Assembly: GCA_030445745.1 (NCBI GenBank) | Contig: JASUTE010000001.1 | Location: forward strand, 186,001-250,000 | Length of the DNA: 64,000 nucleotides | Origin: Candidatus Cloacimonadota bacterium | Lineage (GTDB): Bacteria; Cloacimonadota; Cloacimonadia; Cloacimonadales; TCS61 | Reading direction: 5' to 3' | Part shown: piece after piece, positions 7,802 to 16,881 of the stretch | How the letters are laid out: each line of letters opens with the position of its first letter | Numbering within the stretch: the stretch's first letter is position 1 | Translations under genes and position numbers: made by a program | Notes under the pieces: model-generated | What the model saw: only the letters and a program-made list of their open reading frames with translations | Told to the model about the DNA's origin: nothing | Database searches by the model: none

Positions 7802-9142
7802 CTAAAATCCGGTTGGTGGTGAAACTGTTGAAATTTCTGCAGAAACTATGGTGAGCAGTGTGATAACTATTGCTATGAAGAAGCCGATAACAGTTTGAAT
7901 AAGTTCAATAAGTGATTCCATTTTGTAGGTGGTTTCAGCTTCAAAATAGGAAGCTATCTGCTGAGCTGGTTTTAAAATATTACCTGTTTCCGACCCGCTT
8001 TTCAACCTGGAGATCACCGAACGTGGAAAAACTCCGGAGGCCTGCATAGCAGGGACGAATGCTTCACCTTTTTCCAACATTAAAGGTACGGTTACTGTTT
8101 TTATCATTTTTTCTATATATTTATTTCTACAAGCCTCAGCTGAAATTAAGATTGTTTCAATATTATCGGAAGCACCAGCATAAACAGTGGCAAATACTCG
8201 GAAAAAAATCTCGATACTGGTTTTGTGAATAAGGTGGCCGATTACTGGTAACTTTATAATGAACCTATCACGCCATACTTGTCCCGAGGGGGTAGACCAC
8301 CAGCGCCAGATTATTAGTACAGGAATGAAGAATGCTCCCAAAATATACAGATAATTATTACCCAACCAATCACTCAGTTCCAAGGTTTTTTGGGTCATAG
8401 GTGGTAGGTCGATACCCAGTTTAACAAATAGTTCAGTGGTAGCGGGGAAAATTTCCATTACATAATACATTACAGCGCCAATTGTTGCTAGCACAGCAAA
8501 CATCGGTGATACTAACGCTTTCTTAATATTTTTTCTGATCTCGCTGTCGCGCTCTATAAAAGTATTAGTAGCTTCAAATATTTTAGCCATATTACCACTC
8601 TGAGTAGCTAAACCCATCATAAATGCTGGGAATTTGCCAAACACATCGGTATATTTCTTGAAAACTTCCTGGCCTTCAGCTCCTTGTTTCAATTCTTTTT
8701 CTATCTGATACAGAGTTTCCTTAAGAACACTATTATTTTGCTCTTCCGCTAAAAGACTTAATACCTGGCCAAAATTCATTTTATCGTTTAGCATGTTGGT
8801 GCTAAGCTTGATGAACATCTGGATATCACTCTTGGATGGCTTCATTTGGATATCGAATAGCATTGGCGAAATAGTAAAGTCGTCATAACCCATGTTTTTT
8901 AATCCCCTGGCTACCTCTTCTTTGGAATAAGCTTTTTGCTTACCCTTTATCTTTTTCTTATTAGGAAGCTTAATAGTATAGAGGAAAGTGCGCTTTTGTT
9001 CTATATCGGTGATGTTCAAATTGTATTTTTGGGCTAATTTATCAATTTTCTCTTTGGCATTTTTCAAGTTACGCGCATTCACCGTGCCTTGCGCTGACCT
9101 GCCTTGGGGTGAAATCCCTCTGAACCTAAATTCCTTGATCAT
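7802..9142 (-). CDS. pilC: PilC/GspF inner-membrane platform protein
   Basis: 446 residues with the two-repeat T2SSF architecture. A basic N-terminal region (1-105, MIKEFRFRGISPQGRSAQG) is followed by two helical GspF domains (about 108-230 and 310-430). Membrane segments lie near 210-230 (MFAVLATIGAVMYYVMEIF), 262-282 and at the C-terminus (TVIGFFIAIVITLLTIVSA). It anchors the assembly and retraction ATPases and feeds pilins into the fibre. It is the first gene of the pilus operon: an AGAGGAAA ribosome-binding site sits just before ATG and a sigma-54 type promoter lies about 24-40 bases upstream. Confidence 0.92.
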   Translation of the reverse strand: MIKEFRFRGISPQGRSAQGTVNARNLKNAKEKIDKLAQKYNLNITDIEQKRTFLYTIKLPNKKKIKGKQKAYSKEEVARGLKNMGYDDFTISPMLFDIQMKPSKSDIQMFIKLSTNMLNDKMNFGQVLSLLAEEQNNSVLKETLYQIEKELKQGAEGQEVFKKYTDVFGKFPAFMMGLATQSGNMAKIFEATNTFIERDSEIRKNIKKALVSPMFAVLATIGAVMYYVMEIFPATTELFVKLGIDLPPMTQKTLELSDWLGNNYLYILGAFFIPVLIIWRWWSTPSGQVWRDRFIIKLPVIGHLIHKTSIEIFFRVFATVYAGASDNIETILISAEACRNKYIEKMIKTVTVPLMLEKGEAFVPAMQASGVFPRSVISRLKSGSETGNILKPAQQIASYFEAETTYKMESLIELIQTVIGFFIAIVITLLTIVSAEISTVSPPTGF

Positions 9143-9165
9143 AGTTTCCTCTCGTAGAAAACTAA

Positions 9166-9182
9166 TGCAATTTTGGTTCCAC
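9166..9182 (-). promoter_or_regulatory. Sigma-54 (-24/-12) promoter of the pilus operon
   Basis: Read on the minus strand, TGGAAC (plus 9181-9176), a five-base spacer and TTGCA (plus 9170-9166) match the RpoN consensus TGGCAC-N5-TTGCW at nearly every position and at exactly the right spacing. Initiation about 12 bases downstream would leave a leader of about a dozen bases carrying the ribosome-binding site of pilC. The adjacent gene encodes an NtrC-type sigma-54 activator. Confidence 0.7.
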
Positions 9183-9260
9183 TTGTTTCTTTTTTACGAA
9201 TCCTTTATTTATGCTACTCTCTAATTGTAACTTCTATTTTTCTCTGTATTAATAAACATT

Positions 9261-9276
9261 CACCATCATTTTGGTG
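9261..9276. promoter_or_regulatory. Dyad, candidate enhancer (UAS) for the NtrC-type activator
   Basis: CACCA and its exact complement TGGTG flank a six-base spacer. The site is centred about 90 bases upstream of the sigma-54 -24 element, the usual distance for NtrC-family enhancer sites. The binding protein is inferred; only one dyad copy is seen. Confidence 0.4.
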
Positions 9277-9298
9277 TAATAAATTATATTCAGGAAGG

Positions 9299-10681
9299 TT
9301 AGCGAAAATCTGTTGGATCTAAATTGTATTTTTTTAATTTAGGATACAAATTTTGGCGTAAAATTCCAGTAGTTTCTGCAGCTTTGGTAATATTGCCCTT
9401 ACATTTTTCTAAAATGGTTTTAAAATAATCTTTTTCAAATTTTTGTTTAGCTTGTTTAAAATTCAAAGAAGCTAATTTATCTATATTGGAATTTTGAACT
9501 TCTGCTACCGGATAAAGATTATGTGGTAAATCATGAGGTAGAATAGCACTATGTTCAGCTAATATCACGGCTCTTTCTATTACATTGCGCAATTCCCTTA
9601 CATTTCCTTTCCATTCTGCCGAGCGTAAAATAGACATAGCTGGTGACGAAATTTCCAGATCTGGTTTGTTGTATTTCAGTTTAAATTCATCTAAAAAACA
9701 TTTTGCGAAGACTTCGATATCTTCTACTCTTTTACGCAGAGGGGGAATGGAGAGATTAATTATATTGAGGCGATAATAAAGATCTTCGCGGAATTTCCCA
9801 TTTTCTACCAGAGTTTTAATATCTTTGTTGGTTGCCACAATCAGTCTTACGTCGATTTTTATATCCTTTTCTCCTCCTACCTTACGAATTACCTTATTTT
9901 CTATTGCCCGTAATAATTTAACCTGAAATGAGGCTGAAGTCTCGGTAATTTCATCTAAAAACAAACTGCCATGCTGGGCTTCTTGGAAATAGCCTTGCGT
10001 GGAACGCACAGCATCTGTAAAAGCTCCTTTTTCATGGCCAAAGAGATGACTTTCTAACAAAGTTTCAGGGATACTTCCACAGTTTACAGTAACAAATTTA
10101 TTCTCTTTACGTGGGCTATTTTCATGAATTAGTCGGGCTATTAGGCTTTTACCTACTCCAGTTTCGCCTGTTATGAGCATGGTGGTATCTAAAGGTGCTA
10201 TTTTCTCAACCATTTTAAAAATATTCTGCATCACTTTGCTAGTTCCTATTATCGGCTTAGAAGAAACCTGTTTATTCAAAATAGAATTGAGTCTCTTATT
10301 TTCCTGAACCAGCCATTGCTTATTCAAAATTTTATCGATAAGCACAGTTAGTAATTCCAAATCGCTTATTGGTTTCAGGATAAATTCTTCTGCTCCCAGC
10401 TTCATCGCTTCTACTGCATTTTGAATGGTAGCCTGACCACTAATGACTATAATTGAGATATAAGGCCATCTTTTGCGAATAGTTTGCATCAATTCCAAAC
10501 CATTGCGTCCTGGCATTACTAAATCGGTTATGGCAATATTAAAACTCTCTGTTTCTAAAGTCTGTAAAGCTGATTCTGCCGATTGTACAGCGGTTACATC
10601 GTATCTATCGGAAAGAAAATCCTGCAAAAGTTCCAAAGTGTCTTTTTCATCATCTACGATTAAAATTTTATTGTTTTTCAT
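9299..10681 (-). CDS. NtrC/PilR-family sigma-54 response regulator
   Basis: 460 residues in the order receiver, AAA+, Fis helix-turn-helix. Receiver: D10-D11, phosphoacceptor D53, K103. AAA+ domain: Walker A GETGVGKS at 172-179, sigma-54 contact loop GAFTDA at 219-224 (a common variant of GAFTGA), Walker B GSLFLDE at 238-244. HTH at about 429-451 (GNITKAAETTGILRQNL). It opens sigma-54 promoters after phosphorylation. It lies last in a three-gene regulator operon and directly upstream of the sigma-54 promoter of the pilus operon on the same strand, so PilR is the natural role. The GAGGATAAC ribosome-binding site supports the ATG at 10681. Confidence 0.92.
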   Translation of the reverse strand: MKNNKILIVDDEKDTLELLQDFLSDRYDVTAVQSAESALQTLETESFNIAITDLVMPGRNGLELMQTIRKRWPYISIIVISGQATIQNAVEAMKLGAEEFILKPISDLELLTVLIDKILNKQWLVQENKRLNSILNKQVSSKPIIGTSKVMQNIFKMVEKIAPLDTTMLITGETGVGKSLIARLIHENSPRKENKFVTVNCGSIPETLLESHLFGHEKGAFTDAVRSTQGYFQEAQHGSLFLDEITETSASFQVKLLRAIENKVIRKVGGEKDIKIDVRLIVATNKDIKTLVENGKFREDLYYRLNIINLSIPPLRKRVEDIEVFAKCFLDEFKLKYNKPDLEISSPAMSILRSAEWKGNVRELRNVIERAVILAEHSAILPHDLPHNLYPVAEVQNSNIDKLASLNFKQAKQKFEKDYFKTILEKCKGNITKAAETTGILRQNLYPKLKKYNLDPTDFR

Positions 10682-10682
10682 G

Positions 10683-11375
10683 TTATCCTCGAATTGGGAA
10701 CATTATCTGAGCTGTTACCCTCTCTTCTTTGGCAATTAATTTAATTTCTGAATTATATTTTTTTAAAATATATTTCACTAAAGGTAAACCCAACCCATAT
10801 TCGGAATTGTTCTTAGTAGTAAATTCTGGTAAGAATATTTTTTCGGTAGGAGTGGGAATTTTACCTCTGTTATTTATTTCTAATTCAACTCTTGAATTTG
10901 ATAGCTTAGTGGTGATAAATATTTTATTTTCATCGATAGCTTGCAATGCTTCCACAGCATTGTTTAATAAATTATCTAATATCAGATGCAAATCGCCTGC
11001 TGCAATATGTAATTTTGGCAGATTTTTGGTTAAATCGGTTTCCACCTTGATATTATGCTTAAAAAATAAATTAAAACTCATTAGCTTCAAATGATTAACT
11101 ATCTCTTCATTCAGATTCAAGAAAACAGGCATCTCATTCTTAAATTTTTCTATATCCAAAGCTAAATTTTTAAATTCTTTATCAATTTCTAAACCAGCTT
11201 GATATATTTTTTCTACAGCTTTAAGCTCAGGATTTCTATTCCTAAGAATTTGAGCATAGCCCAGAATTGTATTCAACGGTGAATTCAAATTGTGAATTAT
11301 GCCTTCCAATTTACAGCCTAATATAGCTAAGCGAGCTTTTCTTAAAATTTCTAATTCATGCTTCTTCATTTTCAT
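10683..11375 (-). CDS. Soluble histidine kinase without sensor domain
   Basis: About 230 residues from the ATG at 11375 (a GTG 21 bases upstream or an ATG at 11369 are equally possible; no ribosome-binding site decides). It begins almost directly with the phosphoacceptor helix (H-box HNLNSPLNTILGYAQIL) and continues into a HATPase domain (LILDNLLNNAVEAL N-box, YGLGLPLVKYIL G2 box). The G1 box (NNRGKIPTP) is atypical. No transmembrane, PAS or GAF domain is present. Its 5' end overlaps the hybrid kinase gene and its stop is 1 base from the NtrC-type gene, so it is the likely phosphodonor of that activator. The signal must come from elsewhere; the membrane PilS-like protein at 3172-4083 is an attractive partner. 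Confidence 0.8.
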   Translation of the reverse strand: MKMKKHELEILRKARLAILGCKLEGIIHNLNSPLNTILGYAQILRNRNPELKAVEKIYQAGLEIDKEFKNLALDIEKFKNEMPVFLNLNEEIVNHLKLMSFNLFFKHNIKVETDLTKNLPKLHIAAGDLHLILDNLLNNAVEALQAIDENKIFITTKLSNSRVELEINNRGKIPTPTEKIFLPEFTTKNNSEYGLGLPLVKYILKKYNSEIKLIAKEERVTAQIMFPIRG

Positions 11376-13284
11376 TAAATATCTGGTTAAGAACACGCAT
11401 AATATCCTCTATTTTAAAAGGTTTAGCTAAAACTCCCTTGAATCCAAATTCTTTATAGTTGGCCATTACCGGATCCATAGAATAACCACTGGAGACTATA
11501 GCTGTTACTTTTGGATCTATCTCTTTTAATTTATTAATAGCTTCTTTGCCACCCATACCACCTGGTACAGTAAGATCCATAATTACAACTTCAAAAGGTT
11601 CTTCATCCAGTGCTTTTTTATATTTTTTAATTGCTTCTTCGCCATCTGTTGCAGTTTCTACCTGGAAGTTCAGATACTCTAGCATCTCTTTAGCAATATC
11701 TAAGATTATCTTTTCATCATCCATCAGTAATATTTTTTGGGCATTACCTGTGAATTGCTTGGTAGAAGCATCTTTTTCTTTCTCAGCTTTTTGCTGACTT
11801 ACAGGCAGATAGATGGAAAAGGTGGTACCTTCATCTGGATAAGATCTAACGTCGATGTAGCCATTATGATTTTTGATAATGGAAAAAGCAGTGGAGAGTC
11901 CTAAGCCACTACCTTTCGGCTTAGTAGTGAAGAAGGGATCGAAGATGCGATTGATAATATTTTTGGAGATACCGGGGCCTTTATCTTTTATATCGATTCT
12001 AATATAATCGCCATTTTTTATGGGTAAAAAATCTGCTTCCGTAACTCTATAATTCTCTGCTTTTATTTGCAAAACACCACCAGCTGGCATAGCATGATTG
12101 GCATTGATTATAATATTGTTTAACGCTTGATTTAGCTGACCTTCATCCACGTTTACCGGTTTTAATTCTGGATCGATATCATAAACTGGTTTCAGGTTGG
12201 AACCGCGCAGTATAAATTCTGTGCTTTCTTTAATTAATTTTTTTATATCGATGGTTTTTTTAAGAGGTTTGCCGCCTTTGGCAAAAGTTAGCAGTTGTTC
12301 AGTAAGTTTTTGTGCACGTATAGTAGCGTTGGTAGCTTCTTGTAATATCTTTTTTGCCTTTTCATGGTTTTCTATATTAATTTTGGCGAAATCTATATTG
12401 GAAAGGATGGCTGTGAGGATGTTGTTGAAATCGTGAGCTAACCCACCAGCCATTACACCCAGGGAATCTAATTTCTGTATGCGTGCTATCTCTTCTTCTA
12501 AATGTTTTTTTTCAGTAATATCGTTTATAATACCAAAACTTCCCACTAGTTTCTCATTATCTATTAAATCTCGTAAGCGCAAAGTAATGATTCGTTTTTC
12601 TTGGCGCATATTTTTAATAGTTATCTCAAGTTCATTGCTGCCCGGGTTAAGTTGGAAATTAGCAAGTTCCTTTTCCTGCTTTTTGTTATCTAAAAAATTG
12701 AATAAGTTAAATTTGGGAAATGAATTTTTCCCAAATCCAAAGATTTGGCAAGCTGCTTTATTGGCAAAAGTAAAGTTGAACTCTGTATCGAAAGAGACTA
12801 TTCCTTCTTCTATTCTTTCCACAAAATGCCGATACTTTTTTTCGCTTTTTTCCAGAGCTTGCTGCGCTTGTTGTTTCTCTGCTTCTTTTTGGCTTATCTT
12901 CTGTTCCGAAAGGATTAAATTTGCCTGTTCATCTAAAACTTGAAATAAGCGTTTTCTGTTTATAGGTTTTAATATAAAGCCTTTCACATCTAGTTCTATC
13001 GCTTTTAAAAAATAGTCAGTTTGATCATAGGCAGAAACAACTATGAATTTTAGATCGGGAAAGTCTTTCTTTAATTTGGCTATCATATCCAAGCCACCCA
13101 TCTCTTCCATTTTTATATCAGTTAGCACAAGATCAGGTGTGAATTTTTTATATTTTTCTATACCATCTAAGCCGTTAATAGCTGTAATAATCTGTGCAAC
13201 TTTCTTTTTCAGCATCCTTGCTACAAATTCTCGTATAATATTGTCGTCTTCTACATATAAAATCGATATGTCTAATTTACTCAT
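11356..13284 (-). CDS. Hybrid histidine kinase (receiver-PAS-HisKA-HATPase-receiver)
   Basis: 642 residues. An N-terminal receiver carries D56 (LVLTDIKM) and K107. A coiled coil (120-150) and a PAS domain (about 150-258, EEGIVSFDTEFNFTFANKAA) follow. The HisKA helix has H284 in GGLAHDFNNIL, and the HATPase spans about 385-500 (N-box IIINANHAM, G1 DKGPGI, G2 GSGLGLS). A C-terminal receiver carries D570 (VVIMDLTVPG) and a KPF lysine. There is no membrane segment, so it is a cytoplasmic relay kinase. As first gene of the regulator operon it could feed phosphate into the NtrC-type protein or act as a phosphatase/sink. A TTGACA element sits about 50 bases upstream. Confidence 0.9.
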   Translation of the reverse strand: MSKLDISILYVEDDNIIREFVARMLKKKVAQIITAINGLDGIEKYKKFTPDLVLTDIKMEEMGGLDMIAKLKKDFPDLKFIVVSAYDQTDYFLKAIELDVKGFILKPINRKRLFQVLDEQANLILSEQKISQKEAEKQQAQQALEKSEKKYRHFVERIEEGIVSFDTEFNFTFANKAACQIFGFGKNSFPKFNLFNFLDNKKQEKELANFQLNPGSNELEITIKNMRQEKRIITLRLRDLIDNEKLVGSFGIINDITEKKHLEEEIARIQKLDSLGVMAGGLAHDFNNILTAILSNIDFAKINIENHEKAKKILQEATNATIRAQKLTEQLLTFAKGGKPLKKTIDIKKLIKESTEFILRGSNLKPVYDIDPELKPVNVDEGQLNQALNNIIINANHAMPAGGVLQIKAENYRVTEADFLPIKNGDYIRIDIKDKGPGISKNIINRIFDPFFTTKPKGSGLGLSTAFSIIKNHNGYIDVRSYPDEGTTFSIYLPVSQQKAEKEKDASTKQFTGNAQKILLMDDEKIILDIAKEMLEYLNFQVETATDGEEAIKKYKKALDEEPFEVVIMDLTVPGGMGGKEAINKLKEIDPKVTAIVSSGYSMDPVMANYKEFGFKGVLAKPFKIEDIMRVLNQIFNENEEA

Positions 13285-13348
13285 CTTACCATCCCGTTAT
13301 CATAATGTCTTAAAAAAAAGATGTATGAAATATTATGTCAAGGAATAA

Positions 13349-15508
13349 TTATTTGAGTAGTAATAGCTTACGAGTTTGGCTCGCATTACTGGTTGTTAAA
13401 GTATAAAAGTAAATTCCCGCAGCTACTGAGTTTCCTAGCTCATCTTGACCATCCCAGCGCAGGCTATTTTGGTCGGGGCTGAGTGAATAAGTTTTTACCT
13501 TTTGTCCCAGTAAATTATAAATAACCAGCTCAGCAGATTCTGTTTTAACTGGTAATTTATATTTTATAACTGTATAGTTACGATTTTGATTACAATAAAA
13601 TGGGTTAGGATAGTTTTGCTCAAGATTGATGTTATTATAAATTTCAAGGTCTGCTTGATTAGAAGTATTTTGGAATTCTACTGCTCCGATATCGATATTC
13701 GTGCCTGTGATGCGGTTATTTCCTAGTAGATCATATGAAGTATATATAGTTTCCAAATATTGGTTACCATTATCTATACAGGGGGAGCTGGAAGATAAAG
13801 AAAAATCGTAATTTTCTGGATTAGTAAAGTTTGGTTCAATGTTGATATTACCTTCTCCCGAAACTCCGTTTTCTACATTATTGAATTTCGTATAATATGC
13901 TTTTGGTTCTCTTATCTGAATATGCTCAAAATAGTTAGAATAGTTGTTGTAGATAATATTATTATACAGCTTCGGCTTAGAGATAAAATTATAAACAGCT
14001 GCTGCATCATCGTTTAGGTCTTCATTCAAATCTTCGTTCAAGGTTATGGTGTTGTTATTTAAAACTGGATAGGAATTGGAAATAAAGATAGCAGAACCTT
14101 TCTCCCATGCATAGTTGTGGTAGAAAAGATTGTTTATCAGAGAGATATTGGAAAACTGGCTGCAGTAAATTGCACCGCCAAAATAGGCTAAATTATTGGA
14201 AAAGATGCAGTTTTTAATTTCCAATTTAGAAAAGTTATAAATCGAAATAGCGCCACCACTCTGAGAATGCGGATAATTTTCTGTTAAAAGTGCTTTGCAA
14301 TTTCGAAAATGGCAATACTCTAATACAGATTTTTTATTCAAGCTACTAGTTTGCCAAAAATGCAACCCATTCCAACTGCCTAAGGTAGTATTATCTAAGG
14401 TAAAAAATTCAGGATTAGCTGAATTAAACACAATAGGTTCTGCAGCTGTTCCAAAAGCCTTTATACTACCTGCAACATATAGTTTATAGTAATCTTGAAA
14501 AATAATATTACAGCCAGCTGCTATTTGTAATTCAACACCATTTTCTATAAAAATATCAGCTATCACTTCCACAGTATCTGCTGACCACAAAGTGTTTTCT
14601 GTAATATGTCCACCAACCTCAATTTTACTAATTTTACGATTGTGGCTAACAGAAGGCTCTTTGCTGCTTGTTTGGGAAAATAGATTACCTCCAAAAGTTT
14701 GACAACCATAATCCTCAGCACTAGAACCAACTTGCACACGATAATCACCATTTTCGGGATCCATAAGTTGCGGGTCTTGGCCTATGACATTTTGCTGGGC
14801 AGCCCAACTGACCACCTCCGGTTCTGTGCAACCGTACTCACAGAGCGCGACATAATGCCGAAGGCTATCGGCATTTACCTCCTCACTGCTGAAATAAGTC
14901 CAGTTTTCAGATAAGATTGGAAGGCCATACCAATTATTAAACACACTTATTGCTAAACAATTGCCGGTAGGTAGAAAATCGTTTGCTATACCTGTATAGG
15001 CTAAGTAATCGGGACCTGTATTTTGGGTATCAACGATTATATTGCGGGTTACTGTAATATTCTTACCTGCTCCCTGCATCCTAACTGCATAGTCATGTGG
15101 TTTATAAAATGTTACATATTTCACGCTTCCATAGGGCGATTGGTCAGGTAAAAGCCCATGATCTCCACGATAACGGATATTGCCATTTAAAATTATGCAA
15201 TCTTCTATATCTAAACGATTGTGAACATAAGATATAGATATTTGCTGGCCTTGTAGGTCTAAAATGGCTCCATTGCCTTTTATTTTTACATCTAAACCTT
15301 CACTACCTTGCAATTCTTGGCTAATGGGATCAAAAATTTTACCAATAAGCAGACCGCCTTCATAGGTCTGGCCAGTTTGTAAATTAAGAAATTTATCATA
15401 AATTCCATAGGGCTCTGCCTGTTCGTATATTTCTTGCAAGCTCAAACCAGCAAGTGAAAAACAAAATAAAAGCAGACAAATTATAAATAATAACTTTATT
15501 ATCTTCAC
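13349..15508 (-). CDS. Secreted parallel beta-helix protein with C-terminal sorting domain
   Basis: 719 residues. An N-terminal signal peptide is evident (MKIIKLLFIICLLLFCFSLA). The middle (about 60-560) has recurrent short beta strands ending in N- and G-rich turns, e.g. LEIKNCIFSNNLAYFGGAIY, as in right-handed beta-helix (pectate-lyase-like) proteins, with no recognisable catalytic site. The last 85 residues form a FlgD-Ig/type A sorting domain: LEQNYPNPF, then VIYNLLGQKVKTY, then GNSVAAGIYFY, ending in RKLLLLK. Such tails direct export and surface attachment in FCB bacteria, typically through the type IX system; no such machinery is in this window. An acidic tandem NEDLNEDLNDD sits near residue 500. 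A surface or extracellular role is likely; the ligand is unknown. Confidence 0.75.
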   Translation of the reverse strand: MKIIKLLFIICLLLFCFSLAGLSLQEIYEQAEPYGIYDKFLNLQTGQTYEGGLLIGKIFDPISQELQGSEGLDVKIKGNGAILDLQGQQISISYVHNRLDIEDCIILNGNIRYRGDHGLLPDQSPYGSVKYVTFYKPHDYAVRMQGAGKNITVTRNIIVDTQNTGPDYLAYTGIANDFLPTGNCLAISVFNNWYGLPILSENWTYFSSEEVNADSLRHYVALCEYGCTEPEVVSWAAQQNVIGQDPQLMDPENGDYRVQVGSSAEDYGCQTFGGNLFSQTSSKEPSVSHNRKISKIEVGGHITENTLWSADTVEVIADIFIENGVELQIAAGCNIIFQDYYKLYVAGSIKAFGTAAEPIVFNSANPEFFTLDNTTLGSWNGLHFWQTSSLNKKSVLEYCHFRNCKALLTENYPHSQSGGAISIYNFSKLEIKNCIFSNNLAYFGGAIYCSQFSNISLINNLFYHNYAWEKGSAIFISNSYPVLNNNTITLNEDLNEDLNDDAAAVYNFISKPKLYNNIIYNNYSNYFEHIQIREPKAYYTKFNNVENGVSGEGNINIEPNFTNPENYDFSLSSSSPCIDNGNQYLETIYTSYDLLGNNRITGTNIDIGAVEFQNTSNQADLEIYNNINLEQNYPNPFYCNQNRNYTVIKYKLPVKTESAELVIYNLLGQKVKTYSLSPDQNSLRWDGQDELGNSVAAGIYFYTLTTSNASQTRKLLLLK

Positions 15509-15555
15509 TATCGTACCTCTGAGTAAAAAAAATAAGAGTTGAAAAGATTGGCAAG

Positions 15556-15583
15556 AAAAAAAACGCCGCCCTTACGGACGGCG
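15556..15583 (-). terminator. Intrinsic terminator
   Basis: On the minus strand an 8-bp GC-rich stem (one G-U pair, tetraloop GTAA) is followed by eight U. The only mismatch on the plus strand is a wobble pair on the minus strand, which fixes the orientation. It would end transcripts coming from the decayed permease locus upstream. Confidence 0.75.
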
Positions 15584-15808
15584 ACTTCTGATGAGAAAGG
15601 ATCAGAAGAGAGCAGGATTACTCTCTTTATTATGCAATTAGCGTGCCAACTGTCTAAGATTTTATAATTGCTTATTTTATAGTTGATTATGTAAAATCGA
15701 TAATTGTGGGGATAGTAAGTTTTTGTGGACAAAATGAGAATTGTGTTGAATTTGCGCAACAATGTAAAAAATATTTAAACAATACACCTACCCCAGAGAA
15801 AAGCAGAT

Positions 15809-16069
15809 TTATGATAATGTAATCTTTTGAAAAAACAATGGAATAGTATTAATGAAAATCGTTAAAAAGTAGCTATTCCCGAAATTATCAGAGCCAAACT
15901 TATCGGATAGGGAATTTCTTTTTCTAGCCGATACTCCAGCAATAATAATGGTTGGGGTGATTAATCCTACGGACATGGCTAGCAGATGTTGAAAAACCGC
16001 TAGCAAGGCTGAGGTCGGTTTGGGCTTGTCATTTAATCGGAAAACAAAATCGACCTTATCATTCGGCAT
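15809..16069 (-). pseudogene. Remnant of an NCS2 (xanthine/uracil) permease
   Basis: From ATG at 16069 (AAAGG ahead of it) the first 37 or so codons read like the N-terminus and first membrane helix of NCS2 purine permeases: FRLNDKPKPTSALLAVF followed by QHLLAMSVGLITPTIIIAG. The family continues with a second helix of the type ISMALFVSGIGTF. Here that helix (PISLALIISGIATF) is present but in the neighbouring frame, starting near 15934 and ending in a stop at about 15875. So one frameshift and a truncation are visible, and nothing of the remaining roughly 350 residues of the transporter is seen. It is a dead gene fragment beside a tRNA. Confidence 0.7.
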
Positions 16070-16220
16070 TATATGCCTTTGTTAACTTTTCAAAAAAGAG
16101 AGTTTCTTTTCAAAATGGCAAGTTTTTTATATAATCACTAGGAATAAATAAGAAAACTAATCTAATACACTACTTTTTATTGACAGCTGAAACTTCAGCT
16201 TATTTTTGGTTCTCATCTGT

Positions 16221-16296
<76 letters not shown>

Positions 16297-16848
16297 TTGG
16301 TTTCATCACCATTTCACTTTTATAACTAACTGCAAATAAAGGATATAGCCTGGAGCCTGCTTTTTACATTTATTGATATTTACTAAGATTTTTAATGAAG
16401 AGATAAGAAGAAGGAAGAGTAAGAAGAATATTTCCGAACGAAGCTTTTGTGCTAAGATTAATTGTAGCTTTGCTACTTGAATATCATGAAAAGTGGATAA
16501 CCGGTAGAAAATATTTAGATATGGAAGCATATTATGATAATAAGAAAAAAAAGTGAAAAGAAACTAGAAATGAAAAGTGCTTAAATCCTTTAGGAGGAAT
16601 TTACATACTTTTGGGGACTTAACTTCCCATTCCAACTTATAATAAAACCTCTATCTCCTTATATAGCATGCAAACTAATTTTTATTCACAAACAATCTGG
16701 AGATAAAATTCCACGCTTTTCTATTTTTAGTTACAAATGTCTTATTCCAATCCTACAGTTAACCCATTGAAATATAAATAATTTTAACAGGCTAAAAACT
16801 GGTGGTTTTCTTTTGAGAGTAACCATCGGCTTCAGCCGGTGGGTGAAG
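16297..16848. other. Gene-poor stretch with an isolated hairpin
   Basis: No convincing coding frame was found on either strand. The one structured element is a hairpin at 16823-16842 (CCATCGGC, loop TTCA, GCCGGTGG; fully paired on the plus strand counting one U-G). It has no U-run and looks like the terminal hairpins of IS200/IS605 elements, but no transposase or partner end is nearby. Confidence 0.5.
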
Positions 16849-16875
16849 AAAAAAATAAAGGGGCTTTACAGCCCC
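16849..16875 (-). terminator. Intrinsic terminator of the addBA-phosphohexomutase operon
   Basis: GGGGCT/AGCCCC stem with a four-base loop (16860-16875), followed on the minus strand by an A/U-rich run (16849-16859, almost all U in the RNA). It begins about 7 bases beyond the stop of the ACT-like gene. Confidence 0.8.
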
Positions 16876-16881
16876 AAATTG

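Noticed and set aside
12479-12943. 154-codon open frame on the plus strand
   Set aside because: Lies wholly opposite the hybrid kinase gene, serine/phenylalanine-rich as antisense frames of AT-rich genes are, with no ribosome-binding site or known family.
15508-15762. 84-codon minus-strand frame upstream of the beta-helix gene
   Set aside because: It spans an intrinsic terminator hairpin and has no ribosome-binding site or resemblance to any family.
16306-16530. 74-codon minus-strand frame after the tRNA
   Set aside because: Low-complexity lysine/leucine-rich translation of AT-rich DNA without ribosome-binding site.
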